A stretch of 64,000 nt of DNA from Callorhinus ursinus. Its lineage: Eukaryota > Chordata > Mammalia > Carnivora > Otariidae. The position numbers and the translations under genes were made by a program. The notes beneath the pieces were generated by a model. It had not been told where the DNA came from and did not search any database. It saw only the letters and a list, made by a program, of their open reading frames with translations. The stretch is taken from the NCBI RefSeq assembly GCF_003265705.1, contig NW_020312788.1, positions 3,960,430 to 4,024,429 on the forward strand. The letters run 5' to 3'. Positions 34,130-44,485 of this stretch are shown piece after piece. Numbering within the stretch: the first letter of the stretch is position 1; each line of letters begins with the position of its first letter.

Positions 34130-34490
34130 CCATTTAAAGAGTGTTTAGGGCACCAAACCCTCTTTACCTGAGCTTGATGGATGGTTGCCATGTTTATTCT
34201 CACCAAAACAGAAGTCAGAGGTTTTACTTGATGGAGAAATCTCTGAACTGCAGGTTGGGAAGCACGAAACATAACCCTAACCCAAATTCTAACCTTAACT
34301 CCCAACCACTAACCACAAACCCTTAACCCTAACCAAACATAACCCTAATACGAAATTTATCCCTCATGAGAGGATTCTGAACTGAAGGATAGTAGGCAAA
34401 CACCCCTCACCCTGGACTTACCTTAAACCTAAACCTAACCCTTATTCAAGCCCTCAAATGAACCCTAATTCAAGAGCCCAGGGGGAAAAA
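34130..34490 (+). repeat. degenerate telomere-like (CCCTAA)n tract, block 1
   Basis: Unique-looking DNA from 34130 leads at about 34268 into repeated CCCTAA, CCCTTA and CCTAAC words (for example CATAACCCTAACCC and ACCCTTAACCCTAACC). It then reaches a conserved tag CTGAACTGAAGGAT at 34377, more telomere-like words to about 34470, and the start of an L1 fragment. It is an interstitial, decayed C-strand telomere motif rather than a chromosome end. Confidence 0.75.
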
Positions 34491-34597
34491 AAATTGGTAT
34501 ATATAAATAATGGAGTATTAGCCAGGAAAAAGAATGAAATTTTGGAATTTGCAATGGCATGGATGTAGGTAGAGAGTGCTATTCTAGGTGAATACCT
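34490..34597 (+). mobile_element. short L1 ORF2 C-terminal fragment between telomere-like blocks
   Basis: TTGGTATATATAAATAATGG, AGTATTAGCCAGGAAAAAGAATG, GCAATGGCATGGATG and GAGAGTGCTATTCTAGG match the end of L1 ORF2 (GGTATATATACAATGGAATATTA). It is cut off abruptly at 34597, where telomere-like DNA resumes. Confidence 0.8.
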
Positions 34598-34785
34598 AAT
34601 CCTAACCCAAACAATAACCCTAATCCTAACAACTAACGCCTAACCCTAAACCTAACCATAACACAAACCTTAAGAGGTCTCTGAACTGAAGGATAATAAG
34701 CACATACCCTCACCCTAGCCCTAACACTAACCTGAACCCTTATTCTGGTCCTAAACCAAACCCTGATCCTACATGTGAGTGGAAA
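34598..34785 (+). repeat. degenerate telomere-like (CCCTAA)n tract, block 2
   Basis: CCTAATCCTAACCC, ATAACCCTAATCCTAAC, GCCTAACCCTAAACC, then the tag CTGAACTGAAGGAT at 34681, exactly 304 bases after its copy in block 1, and CACCCTAGCCCTAACAC. It ends where L1 DNA begins at the same L1 position as in block 1. Confidence 0.78.
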
Positions 34786-35208
34786 AAAATGACTTGGTAT
34801 AAATACGCAATGGAATATTACCCAGCCATAAAAAAGAATGAAACCTTACTATTTGCAAAGACCACATGGAGCCAGAGAGTATTATTCTAAGCAAAATAAG
34901 TTAGTCAGAGAAAGACAAATACCTTATGATTTCATTCATATATGGAATTTAAGAAACAAAACAAATGAGCAAATAGAAAATCAAAGAAACAGAGAGGCAA
35001 ACCAGGAAAAGTCTTAACTATAGAGAACACAGTGTTGGTTACCAGAGGGCAGGCAGGTAGGAGATGGGTTAAATAAGTGTTGGGGATTAAGGGGTGCACT
35101 TGTGATGAGGACTGGATGTTGTATGGAAGTATTGTATCACTACATTGCACACAAGAATCTAATATTACACTATATGTTAACTAAGTGGAATTAAAATTAA
35201 AACTTGAA
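34785..35208 (+). mobile_element. L1 3' end, sense
   Basis: Starts GACTTGGTATAAATACGCAATGG (ORF2 C-terminus) and runs through GAGAAAGACAAATACC, ACTATAGAGAACACAG, GGGGTGCACTTGTGATGAGG and AATCTAATATTACACTATATG to an A-rich end. It is the complete version of the fragment at 34490-34597. Confidence 0.85.
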
Positions 35209-35740
35209 TCCAGGACCTCATTAAAAAGGCAGGAGAGAGATGAAGTGTCTTTCATTAGTGCAGTGGTAGTGGTGTTGAAACACAAGAGATGTAACCAGGT
35301 TATCTTTCAGTGAATGGGTGAACATGAGATTTGAACACCTGGAAGGATACCTGAGATGGGTGGGCTAAAGAATAGGAACTTTCTCACAGACTTCCTTTTT
35401 TTGGGTTGAGGCAGGGAGGGAGCATGTGTAAAATGTTGTAGAACAAGATCAGTATTTCTCTAATTTTTACCTGTTTTTACAATTTGATAGTTCTATATAT
35501 CCCAGATTTTGCCCACCTAAACTTCCTATTATTTCCAAAAGAAAAGTTTAAGATCCTTATTGCCAGAAATGTAATAGTGCCCAGTGAAGTATTTTCACAT
35601 GATTTACATTCTTTGATAACCTCTTATGTGATTACATTTAATTGGTTAAAATACATGGTTAAATTGGTATAACTGCATGATTCCACTAGTCCTAAATATT
35701 CTTTCTCACAGAAGACACCAAACTTGAGTATTTTTTTAAA
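35209..35740. other. unannotated DNA
   Basis: No element recognised; short open frames only. Confidence 0.5.
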
Positions 35741-35912
35741 AATTTAAAAGGAAATCATACATCAAAGCCAGCTACACATTTTCATGTGATTGTTTCTGTT
35801 GTCTTGAATAGCTTTATTTAAATTTAATTTAATTTAAAAGGAAATCAAACATCAAAGCCAGCTATACATTTTCATGTGATTGTTTCTGTTAAGTCTTGAA
35901 TAGCTTTATTCC
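35741..35912 (+). repeat. 90-bp tandem duplication
   Basis: AATTTAAAAGGAAATCATAC at 35741 recurs as AATTTAAAAGGAAATCAAAC at 35831. The match continues through CATTTTCATGTGATTGTTTCTG and CTTGAATAGCTTTATT in both copies, with only a few substitutions and one 2-base indel. A local, fairly recent duplication of unique DNA. Confidence 0.9.
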
Positions 35913-35979
35913 AGTCATAAGTTAAATGCTCTATATTTAAATAATTTCTGACTTCTAAATTCAGTAGGTTTATCACTAA

Positions 35980-36055
35980 ATTTACTCCGAAAACTAATAG
36001 TACACTGTGCATTAACTAACTGGAATTTAAATGAAATTTTGAAGAAAAAAAAAAA
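35980..36055 (+). mobile_element. tiny L1 3' end, sense
   Basis: CGAAAACTAATAGTACACTGTGCATTAACTAACTGGAATTTAAATG plus an A-rich tail. This is the last part of an L1 3'UTR (compare 16260-16310 and 34030-34080), a severely 5'-truncated insertion. Confidence 0.75.
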
Positions 36056-36374
36056 GAGGCAAATATTCATTTTAGATAAATAATGAAAGGTAACACACAG
36101 ATTTTCAGAAATTGAAAATGCTTTATGCAAGAACAGTCTTCAATTAATCTATTTTCATAATAAAAGACAATTTCTTATTGAAAGTAACCATGTAATATAT
36201 ATTTTGATTCCTTCTAGTGGGAAGAAATAAAGGTTTTTGGCTCCTTTGGAAGCTATAACAGTATGAAGTGATTTACGTAGTTATTTCATCTAGAAATATA
36301 AGATATATGTGTAAATTTAAAAAGTAGACTTAAAATAATTCCTCCGTTATTTCTTGGTCAAATCATTCTATTTT

Positions 36375-36571
36375 CTTTTTTCAAAGTTTTTATTTATTTG
36401 AGAGAGAGAGAAAGAGAGAGCGAGCGAGCATTCGTGGGGTAGGGGCAGAGGGAGAGGGAGAAGCAGACTCCCCCTGAGCAGGGAGCTAGACTTGGGGCTC
36501 CATCCCAGGACCCCGGGATCATGACCTGAGTTGAAGGCACACACTTAACCGACTGAGCCACCCAGGTGCCC
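36375..36571 (-). mobile_element. CAN-SINE, antisense
   Basis: TTTTTATTTATTTGAGAG tail and GA-rich run on the left, GATCATGACCTGAGTTGAAGG and CCGACTGAGCCACCCAGGTGCC on the right. Imperfect TSD TCATTCTATTTT at 36363 and TCATTTTATTTT at 36572. Confidence 0.95.
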
Positions 36572-37015
36572 TCATTTTATTTTTTTAAAAGTGTAATTAA
36601 ATTGAATATTATATACCCAAATCAGAAAGTTATTACATATTGTTGTTCCAAAACCTCAAAGTTTTCATAGCTAATATTCTGGAAATTTTAAAATATTTCC
36701 TTAATGCAATCTTAAACATCACATCTACTAAACTTCTATAAAAATGTGGCTAAATTAAAAAAAAAAAAAACTGATCATGGAAATGCTATATTTCTCTCCA
36801 GAAATGGTTCTTTCATGTATGGAAAGGTTCCTCTGGAATCCTAATTTACGGACAGAAATGCTCTTATTCCAGAACTCCAAAGCACAAACTAATATTCACA
36901 CAGTAAAATAACTCATGAGTTAATTCTTTCAGTCAAAAATATATATTTGTTTTGAAACCTCTCAGATGAGACCGGGATATTTCCACCTCTCTTCCTTCCA
37001 TCTATTTGCTCTTCT
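36572..37015. other. unannotated AT-rich DNA
   Basis: No element or gene recognised. Confidence 0.5.
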
Positions 37016-37207
37016 TCATCCCCCAGAGGGTGAGTGGGACTGACCATAATTCTGGCGTTCCTTATCTCGGTAGGGCTCTTCCCCTTCATCGTTGTACGTT
37101 ACTGCGCATGTTATCTCATTGGATTCTTGCCCTTCCGTAGGCCCGGCATGAATTTTTGCTACCTCAGCTACTGTAGCAGTACCAGCAAATGTTCTGGGCC
37201 CATGCAT
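37016..37207 (-). pseudogene. unidentified CpG-containing protein-like stretch, possible retrocopy
   Basis: The minus strand encodes 63 residues from MHGPRTF to a TGA, hydrophilic and acidic/basic mixed (EGQESNEITCAV, YNDEGEEPYRDKERQ). About seven CpGs fall within 90 bases, against very few in surrounding unique DNA. An in-frame TAA lies upstream of the ATG (minus-strand 5' side), beyond the SINE. Another protein-like minus-strand run ending GNGDPGYLDDL then TAA, followed by AATAAA, is at about 37570-37637. I do not recognise the protein. It may be a decayed processed gene copy, a conserved element, or chance. A SINE split the region at 37210. Confidence 0.25.
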
Positions 37208-37210
37208 CTT

Positions 37211-37410
37211 TTTTTTTTTTTTAAGATTTTATTTATTTATTTGATAGAGAGAGACACAGCGAGAGAGGGAACACCAGCCCGGGCAGTGGGAGAGGGAGAG
37301 GCAGGCCTCCCACAGAGCAGGGAGCTCCATGCGGGGCTCGATCCTAGGACCCTGGGACCATGACCTGAGCCGAAGGCAGACGCTTAACGACTGAGCCACC
37401 CAGGCAACCC
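37211..37410 (-). mobile_element. CAN-SINE, antisense
   Basis: Poly(T)-AAGATTTTATTTATTTATTTGATAG tail on the left, CGACTGAGCCACCCAGGCAACC head on the right. 16-bp TSD TGGGCCCATGCATCTT at 37195-37210 and TGGGCCCGTGCATCTT at 37411-37426, with one CpG-type difference. Confidence 0.98.
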
Positions 37411-37639
37411 TGGGCCCGTGCATCTTAATTGTCCTGTTTTATTTTTGGAATTTTGCTTTGTTTGAAGATTTATTCTGAGATTTCTTGCTACCTGGTCAGT
37501 TCCCTGAAGCACTTATAGAAAAATTCTTACTTTTATGTTCCTGCATCTTTATTTTAGAGATCGTCTAAATAACCAGGGTCACCATTGCCGCAAAGAATAC
37601 TGTAGTCAAAATCAAATCGTTTTTTGACTTTTTTTTAAA

Positions 37640-38278
37640 TGCTACTCCTTGGGTCCAAGTCACTATTATATCTTGCCTGGATTATTGCAATACCTACTAA
37701 CTGGTCCCTGTTTTTATTGTTCTTAGACACCAACAGCCTATTTTCAACAGGACAACCAAAACGATCTTGCACAAACCTGAAACATGTAGGGTCACTTTGC
37801 TCAAAACCTTCCACAGCTTCCCATTTCACTCTGGGTAACAGCCAGACCCTTAAAAGCAGCCTATGGGTCTTTCCTCTAACATTTCTTGACAGGCCCTTGC
37901 CTTGGGGTCTTACTCCTTGCTGTTCAGTGTGGCTGAACCACTGTTTCCCCAGGTTTCCGTATAGCTTACTTCTTTATGGCTTTTGGATATTTATTCAGAT
38001 GTATTTCAGTGACTTGGTTGCACTATTTAAAATCGTAATCTACCCCTCACCTCTGCAGTTGCTGTACCCTTACTATTCATTGTCCTTTTTCTCTAGCACT
38101 TAGGGCATACTGTGTATGTATTCATTTATTTTAGGTTCCCTCACCTGAAAATCAGCTGTGAAATGGAGGAAATTTTGCTTATTTTTTCTTTTAACTCTTC
38201 CATCTTCAGTGTCTAATCTAGCACCTGCCACACAATAGCACTCAATAATTATTTTCTGATTAAATGATTCATTATAGA
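37640..38278 (+). repeat. L2 LINE relic, sense
   Basis: TATATCTTGCCTGGATTATTGCAATA followed by CTAACTGGTCCCTG, CACTTTGCTCAAAACCTTCCACAGCTTCCC, CATTTCACTCTGGGTAACAGCCAGACC, TTCTTTATGG and the 3' end CTAGCACCTGCCACACAATAGCACTCAATAATTATTTTCTG. This is a long colinear L2 match, the best in the window, with 3' end complete. Confidence 0.88.
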
Positions 38279-39682
38279 TGCCAAGAAAGCATGGCAATTA
38301 GTGTAATATCAGAGAAGCATAGTCTTCCATTAAAATGATTGTAACACCAATTTTTAAGTGTAATCTGACAGAGCTCACCTAACTACTCTATTCACTGTCA
38401 CGAGGTTCTCCTTCATTAAATAATTGCCTTTCTTTCCCCCCAAATAATGCAGAGAAACAAAGCAAAAACAAATAAATAATCTTGGTAGCTGTTATCTTAA
38501 AAATGGGAAAATATTTTCTTAGTATCTCTTCCCTGCACAATGAATACAGCTGTACTTTCAATGCTTATGAACACAGTGAATCCTCCATTTCCAAAATAAT
38601 TTTCACAACTTGAACATGTAAATTCACCTAGACTGAAGTCAACAAATTACTGCTAAAAGGCAAAGAGAGAATATTTCTAAAGCTTACAAACTCTAATTAA
38701 GGAAGAAGATACTGTCCTTGTTTTTCTTTAATAAAAGCCCTTCCCTCTCCAGTCTGCATTCATTTTTCTGTGTATTAACTGTCTGTCTTTTATTTCTTGA
38801 TTCATTTTGCAAGTTCATTTTTTCCTCTTCCATTGGCTTCCTCTTGCATATAATAGACAATGTTTTCTGAACATTCATCATGTATTTTATAAAGTTTTAC
38901 TCACCTCCCTCCGTTGTGTTATTTTAACTTCAACAGTAACTGAAAGACTTTCAGCTTGAAGTGTCAGCATTAAAATAAAAGATTGAGTATAGTCTAAGGC
39001 AGAAATTGCCTGGATGCCATATAAATTGCTTCTAAATTTCTTTGGAAATGTTACCTTAACTTTCACCTATCATTTGAACACCTAATAATTTAAGATCATT
39101 TCCATTTCAGAAAAATAGAAGCTAGAGAAGTGAGCCACCATTTTCTATCATAATTAGTACACATCTGTCGCTCACTCTCATGATACCATCCTCCACATGT
39201 TATGAAGGTTATACTCCAGAAATCCATTTTCCCTTCAAAGACAACTCCAATAAAGTAGTGCCTGTTCTGCAGGATCGGTGAAGTGAATACTCATTAGACC
39301 TTGTTGAAAGACAACTCTTACTAAAGGAGACAAGAGGATTCTTAACTCTCTTCTAAAATATTGGTTCTGGATGTAAATGATGTCCAAAAAAAAAAAAAAA
39401 ATGAACAGAGCAAATAAAACGCAGAGACACTAAGAAGCAAACTTTTAACAATCTAATAAAATGATCTCTTGTTAAGAAATTATGACAAGACCAAGAGGGA
39501 GCAGCTGTGAAACTGTTAACAACCACGTGCCTGAGTGTGAGCTGTCATTCCAGAAGTGGGGGGAAGGGTTTGATTGTAAAATGCAAATAACTCTCCAAAT
39601 CTTTTCTTGATATTGTTTGCCCAGGTTGAAAAGTCTACTAAATAGGAAATAGTTACTTTTCATACCACACTTTAAAACACTT

Positions 39683-39734
39683 CTTCCTACCTTCTTTCCT
39701 TCCTCCCTCCCTTCCTTCTTTCCTTCCTTCCTTC
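39683..39734 (+). repeat. (TTCC)n microsatellite
   Basis: About a dozen TTCC/CTTC/CTCC units with interruptions. Pyrimidine-rich, likely length-variable. Confidence 0.9.
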
Positions 39735-39773
39735 TCATCTCTGTTCTGCTTTTTGGTCCTTCTTTCTCTTAGG

Positions 39774-39806
39774 AAAACAAAAACAAAAACAAAAACAAAA
39801 ACAAAA
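39774..39806 (+). repeat. (AAAAAC)n simple repeat
   Basis: Five near-perfect AAAAAC units. An (AAAC)n plus A-run follows at about 39886-39909. Confidence 0.9.
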
Positions 39807-39929
39807 CATACAGTAACCCTAGGGACCAGACAGTGTTCTAAGTGCTGTGGAGATAAAAATAATTAACAGGATTTATATTGAGAAAACAAACAAACAAACA
39901 AAAAAAAAACCACACACGTACACATTGTA

Positions 39930-40110
39930 GATATTAAAGCTGGGAGCAAATGTGTAGATAAGTCGTCCAATCCCCATTTTACAACTGATGATTTTGAGCT
40001 TCTTATTAAGTAGATGTCTGAGATCACTTTTCTAATTAAATGGTGAAAACATGTGCTAGAAATTAGGATTTCTGAGTCCTGGTCCAGTTCATTTTCTCCT
40101 AAAGCATGCT
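39930..40110 (-). repeat. MIR-like relic, antisense
   Basis: AAAGCTGGGAGCAAATGTGTAGATAAGTCGTCCAATCCCCATTTTACAACTGATGATTTTGAGC resembles the antisense SINE block CATTTTACAGATGAGGAAACTGAGG. It is followed by AGATCACTTTTCTAATTAAATGG and GAATTAGGATTTCTGAGTCC-like sequence. Family assignment uncertain. Confidence 0.45.
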
Positions 40111-40208
40111 GAATTTCAGGGAAAACAAATACCCAAATGAAAGTTTAAAGTAAAGAAAAAATACTTAAAACTGCTAAGCTGAACTATACAATTAAAAATT
40201 TAACTTGC

Positions 40209-40394
40209 TGGGGTGCCTGGGTGGCTCAGAACTTTAAGCGTCTGACTTCGGCTCAGGTCATGATCTCAGGGTCCTGGGATAGAGCCCTGTTTCAGGCTCT
40301 CTGCTCACTGGGGAGTCTGCTTCTCCCTCTCCCTCTGTCGCCCCTTCCCCTGCTTGTGCTCTCTCTGTCTCTCTCTCAAATAAATAAAATTTTT
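40209..40394 (+). mobile_element. CAN-SINE, sense (left arm of nested inverted pair)
   Basis: TGGGGTGCCTGGGTGGCTCAGAAC head, GACTTCGGCTCAGGTCATGATCTCAGG, CT-rich tract, CTCAAATAAATAAAAT tail. Its tail is split by a second, antisense SINE, and the rest of the tail (TAAATAAATAAAATCTG) resumes at 40586. The flank AACTTG on the left and AACTTG near 40630 may be part of its TSD. Confidence 0.93.
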
Positions 40395-40585
40395 TAAAAC
40401 ATTTTATTTATTTGACAGAGATAGAGAGCAAAAGTGTGTGTGTGGGGGGGGGCAGGCAGAGGGAGAGGGAGAAGCAGCCTCCCTGCTTAGCAGGGACTCC
40501 TAATGTGGGGCTTGATCCCAGGACCCTGAGATCATGACCTGAGCTTAAGGCAGACGCTTAACTGACTGAGCCACCCAGGTGCCCC
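40395..40585 (-). mobile_element. CAN-SINE, antisense (inserted in the tail of the previous SINE)
   Basis: TTAAAACATTTTATTTATTTGACAGAG tail on the left, (GT)n and G-run near 40435-40450, GATCATGACCTGAGCTTAAGG and GACTGAGCCACCCAGGTGCCCC on the right. The flanks TAAATAAAAT and TAAATAAATAAAATC form the TSD in the host tail. Together the two elements are a tail-to-tail inverted repeat of about 185 bases per arm. Confidence 0.95.
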
Positions 40586-40639
40586 TAAATAAATAAAATC
40601 TGAAAAAAAAAAAAAAACAAAAAAACTTAAACTTGATTT

Positions 40640-41944
40640 GACATTCAGAGATGAGGTTTTAAATCTAGGTTGTTTACTATTTAAGTCTGTATATGTTTTT
40701 CCTGCTTAACATAAAGGGTACTATTTAGTTTCAGAAATAATAAATGGAGAACTGGCCCCAGTATAGTTAGGGCCACATATACATGAAAGTATTCCATAGT
40801 TATGAGAACAGAGTTTTTGACTGATACATTCAAGGAAATGCTTTTTTAATTTATCTATTTGTTTCTTACTCAAGCCTCTAATTTTACCAGTAGGTTTAGA
40901 CAGGTAGACATCTGCTACAAAAGGATTGAATCTTAATGAGGCACTAAATAATGAATGTGATGACACTGATATGTGGTTGCCAGGCCTTGAAAGCTCAATG
41001 CAAAGACTGAAATAAAGTTTAAGTGGCAGATCTTATAAAGTTGGTTGAAAGGATACAGTACTATATGCTGGCTAATTGAGCATAATAATAAAAATAATAA
41101 TAATAATTGAAAAAGAAAGGAAGGATGCAGTAGATTAATGGACATACCAATAACCTACTGTAGGATTCTCTTACAAAACAGGAACACGGATCCTATACAG
41201 ATAAAAATTTGTTTAATAACTTCTCACTATGTAATAAAGGACAAAATAAATTGTGATTTATATTACAAAGGAATTTATTCACATTTTTTAAAAATGGATA
41301 TCTTCTTTAGGGCATTTAAGTGTGCTTTACTAATTGTTAGAGCAAATGTTGGACAGAAAAAAACTAAAAGATCAAGGGTCAACTTTCACAGATAATGGAA
41401 GATGAGTCAGAGAAAAAGATAAGCCATTTTGAAATAATAATTCAAAGCTGGGAGATTCAATTAATGATCATTTAATGTGTGTTTAAATGAATTATTGTAA
41501 TGATCTTCAATTCCTCTTTAAAATCATTAGTTTAGCTTACTGAATGAATCATGGTTTTTGAAATTTTAAACATCTTTTAATTTTTTGTTAACCAATAGAA
41601 TAGACTAAACTGGGAAATGTACAATGCTTTAAAAAATCAATATTTAAAATTATGCCATAAAAATAAAATTATGCTATGAAATGTTGTAAATACACTCTGT
41701 ATAGTATGTAGCCCTCTAATGCGATCTGGTTTGGGAGGCTAGGGAAGACTCTTTTGAACCCTCAAGTGTTTCCTATCTGCTTTGTAGGATGGAAAAATTT
41801 AACTTAAACATAATGTTTTTATATAAACAATGATGCTTACAATGTAAATATTGATTGTAAAGGTGACCCAATAATAAACCAGTTTAGTGTATAAGTCTGA
41901 TAAATACTCATTTGTGGGAAGCTTTTGATTTGGGAGAACATATA
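40640..41944. other. unannotated AT-rich DNA
   Basis: No element recognised. A short (ATA)n run lies at 41085-41107. Frames at 40721-41145 (minus) and 41138-41395 (plus) have no recognisable motifs. Confidence 0.5.
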
Positions 41945-42228
41945 GTTCAAATGAAGTATTTATTGGGTGCCTGGCACTCTACTTGGGTTGAGGATATAGA
42001 ATAATACATAATTAGTCTGTATATGCTGAATAATAGGACATAGGTATTGTCATGTTAAAGTATAATCAGTGCTATGACAAAGGGAATCAGAGTACAGGAG
42101 GGATCCTACAGCAGAGAGATCTGACCTAGAATGAAAAACGAAGGCCACCTTATCTTGTAAAGGAAGTGTAGAGTCCACTTGGCAGAAAGTGGAGGAAAGA
42201 GCAATCCAGTCAAGGATTACAGGTTTAC
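41945..42228 (-). repeat. L2 LINE relic, antisense
   Basis: AAGTATTTATTGGGTGCCTGGCACTCTACTTGGG matches the antisense L2 terminus (ATTTATTGAGCACCTACTATGTGCC). It is followed by CAGTGCTATGACAAAGGGAATCAGAGTA and TATCTTGTAAAGGAAGTG, in keeping with diverged L2 further in. Confidence 0.65.
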
Positions 42229-43464
42229 TAATTTAATATGTTCAATTTTTTGCTAGGATTATGTAAAATATATGAAATCACTGTTTCCTATGTACATTTC
42301 CCCATAAAATAAAACATGTATAAACAATCACCTGAGGGGTGAAATATTAGTTTCTATAAACAGGAACAATTATGTATGTATGTATAGATGTATTTACACA
42401 TACACAGAAACACTTATACCACACAAACATGCACACAGATCTGTATACACATGCCTATATATATGTATATTATATCCACATATATCCATATTACACACTT
42501 AAAAATATTTACCTCATTGTGCTGCTATATTAAATAAACATTATTTTAAATACTGTATTCTATGCATGGCATGTAATAGTTCACTGCTAAGTTCCTGCTA
42601 ATTATCTCTGAGTATAATGCCTCACATACATTTATAAACAAAGTCTCTTATCAAATATGATGTTGATAGTGACCAGGTGTATTCCCTTTCTGGGCTCTTG
42701 ATTCTCCACCTGTGTACCTATACCCCCTGAGAATGGCTGATGCTATGTTTTCTCACAGAAGATATGCCACATTTATCAGATACTGAAGTAGCAATGTGCC
42801 GCATTTTCAGGAGCTCCCCCTTCCTTGAAGACCTGTTGGTTTTCAGCAGACATAAAGTTAATAACACTCTCTCCCTTTTCTTATTTCTCATGTTTTTGTG
42901 GTGCTACCTTAAATAGTTTAATAGCTTTTTTTCCCCTTGCAAATAAGAATAGGTGAGAAAATGTGCCAGGAGATAAATCTGGGCGACAGGCCCCACCCTA
43001 TATTTAGAATCCCCTTTCCCTTCAGAAAATTATGGCTTTAATATGAGACCAACTTTCTTGTATAAGTTTGCTACCATAAAATATTTTAGTCCTAAATAAA
43101 ATATACTACTGACAACAATCCTCTCTAGTTCCTCAAGTATGCATGCTCAGATTATATTGGAACTACAACAGTATATATACCTTAGGCTTCTCTTGGAATT
43201 CTTGTATTTGTGACGTATTATTTCCTAATGATGGACACCTTTTGGTGGAGATAGTTTCAGGAGAATGTTTCTAATTTATTAATTCATAAACTTTTCTAGA
43301 CAAAATGTTGTCCTTCATATTGGTTTACTAGTAAAAATTCATTTATATTCTGTTAACCCAATCCAGGGTCAATACTCAAAATAACATTTGTTCATACTAC
43401 ATTGTTTTAATTTGACTTTTTCCCTAATAAATCATTATTGGTGACTTTCTAATAACCCATATAT
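42229..43464. other. unannotated AT-rich DNA
   Basis: No gene or named element recognised. Short TATATA and CACATA runs lie near 42390-42490. Confidence 0.5.
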
Positions 43465-43705
43465 TCAGTGCATAGGCTTTGGAATTCAGAAAAAAAATGG
43501 TAAAACCCTCATCCTGGGACTTGCTAGATGTTTGATCTTGGACAAACTAGCTAATTTTTCCAAGCCTCAGTGACAAAATGAGGGTGCTAGAAGTACTTAC
43601 CTCATGATGTTGCTGTGAATTTTAAATGAGGGAGAATCTGGACAAATGCTCAGTGCAGTGATGTCAATATAGCAAATTTCCAAGAAGCAATAGTTATTGC
43701 TATTG
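43465..43705 (+). repeat. MIR SINE relic, sense
   Basis: GCATAGGCTTTGGAATTCAG, CTAGATGTTTGATCTTGGACAAACTAGCTAATTTTTCCAAGCCTCAG, AAAATGAGGGTGCTAGAAGTACTTACCTCATGATGTTGCTGTGAATTTTAAATGAGG and TGCTCAGTGCAGTG follow sense MIR order. Near complete. Confidence 0.85.
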
Positions 43706-44289
43706 CATATTGCTGTTTCTTTAAGATATTTTCCCCCTTCTAAATAAATTTAACAAAAGGACATCAAGATTATCTTGTTCTTTAAAGAAAAATGCCCAAA
43801 TCATGGTATGGATAAAATAACTTTCTGTGAACCTGGTTTTCTCCAACTGAAGTCTTTAAAAGTCTTAATGGCAGACTTTCCACCAGCAGACATATTGTCT
43901 GCCCCTATAATAAAAACTCATAAAAGAAGAGAACAGATAAAAATGATGATAAGATAGGCTATTTTTATTGAGTGATAGGAAATAGCCATCTGGGGTCCTA
44001 TGGACATTTAAACTGCAGACTATATTCAGTCATTAAATTCAGAATATGCCAAAGATAAAGATCTCAATTTCACTAGCCTGTTCAGTTACTAAAATTCATT
44101 TAGATATCAGATTTTCTGTTTATGTGGTTCTATGTGGCTAACCTGAAGGCCAGCGAACTAAAAATGTGATGTTTTCACCGGGGGAGAGGGGGGACCTAGC
44201 TAATAAAAGACTTATCTGAAACTGAACTTTCCTAGATTTGGAGGTCATAGAAAGAAAGGCCAAAGGGTGTCAGAGCACTAAATAAAGGC
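43706..44289. other. unannotated DNA
   Basis: No gene or element recognised; one 60-codon plus-strand frame at 43775 without motifs. Confidence 0.5.
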
Positions 44290-44485
44290 TATTCAATGAA
44301 GATCATCAAATATTTATTGAGTTCCTGCTATGTGTAAAGCTCTGAGCTATGAGACACCAGGGAATTCAAATATAAGCAAGGGCTCAATCTCCAACTTCAA
44401 GGAGCATGTGACTAAAGAGGAGTTAAGTACATAAGACTTCTACAGGCAAAGATCCAGAGAGGTTAGGCTAAGGAATTCCAGTCAA
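44290..44485 (-). repeat. L2 LINE 3' end, antisense
   Basis: CATCAAATATTTATTGAGTTCCTGCTATGTGTAAAGCTCTGAGC is a good antisense L2 terminus. It is followed by CAAGGGCTCAATCTCCAACTTCAAGGAGC and AAGATCCAGAGAGGTTAGG. Confidence 0.82.

Larger units (their letters stand above)
38279..39929. other. unannotated DNA with simple repeats
   Basis: No gene or named element. Simple repeats at 39683, 39774 and about 39886 (AAAC units) are noted. A minus-strand frame over the TTCC repeat (39472-39738) is low-complexity. Confidence 0.5.

Noticed and set aside
34260..34780. Possible CRISPR array or true telomere from the repeated CCCTAA motifs
   Set aside because: The motif is short, degenerate and without unique spacers. 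The flanks are ordinary L1-containing DNA on both sides, so it is an interstitial telomere-like tract in a vertebrate genome.
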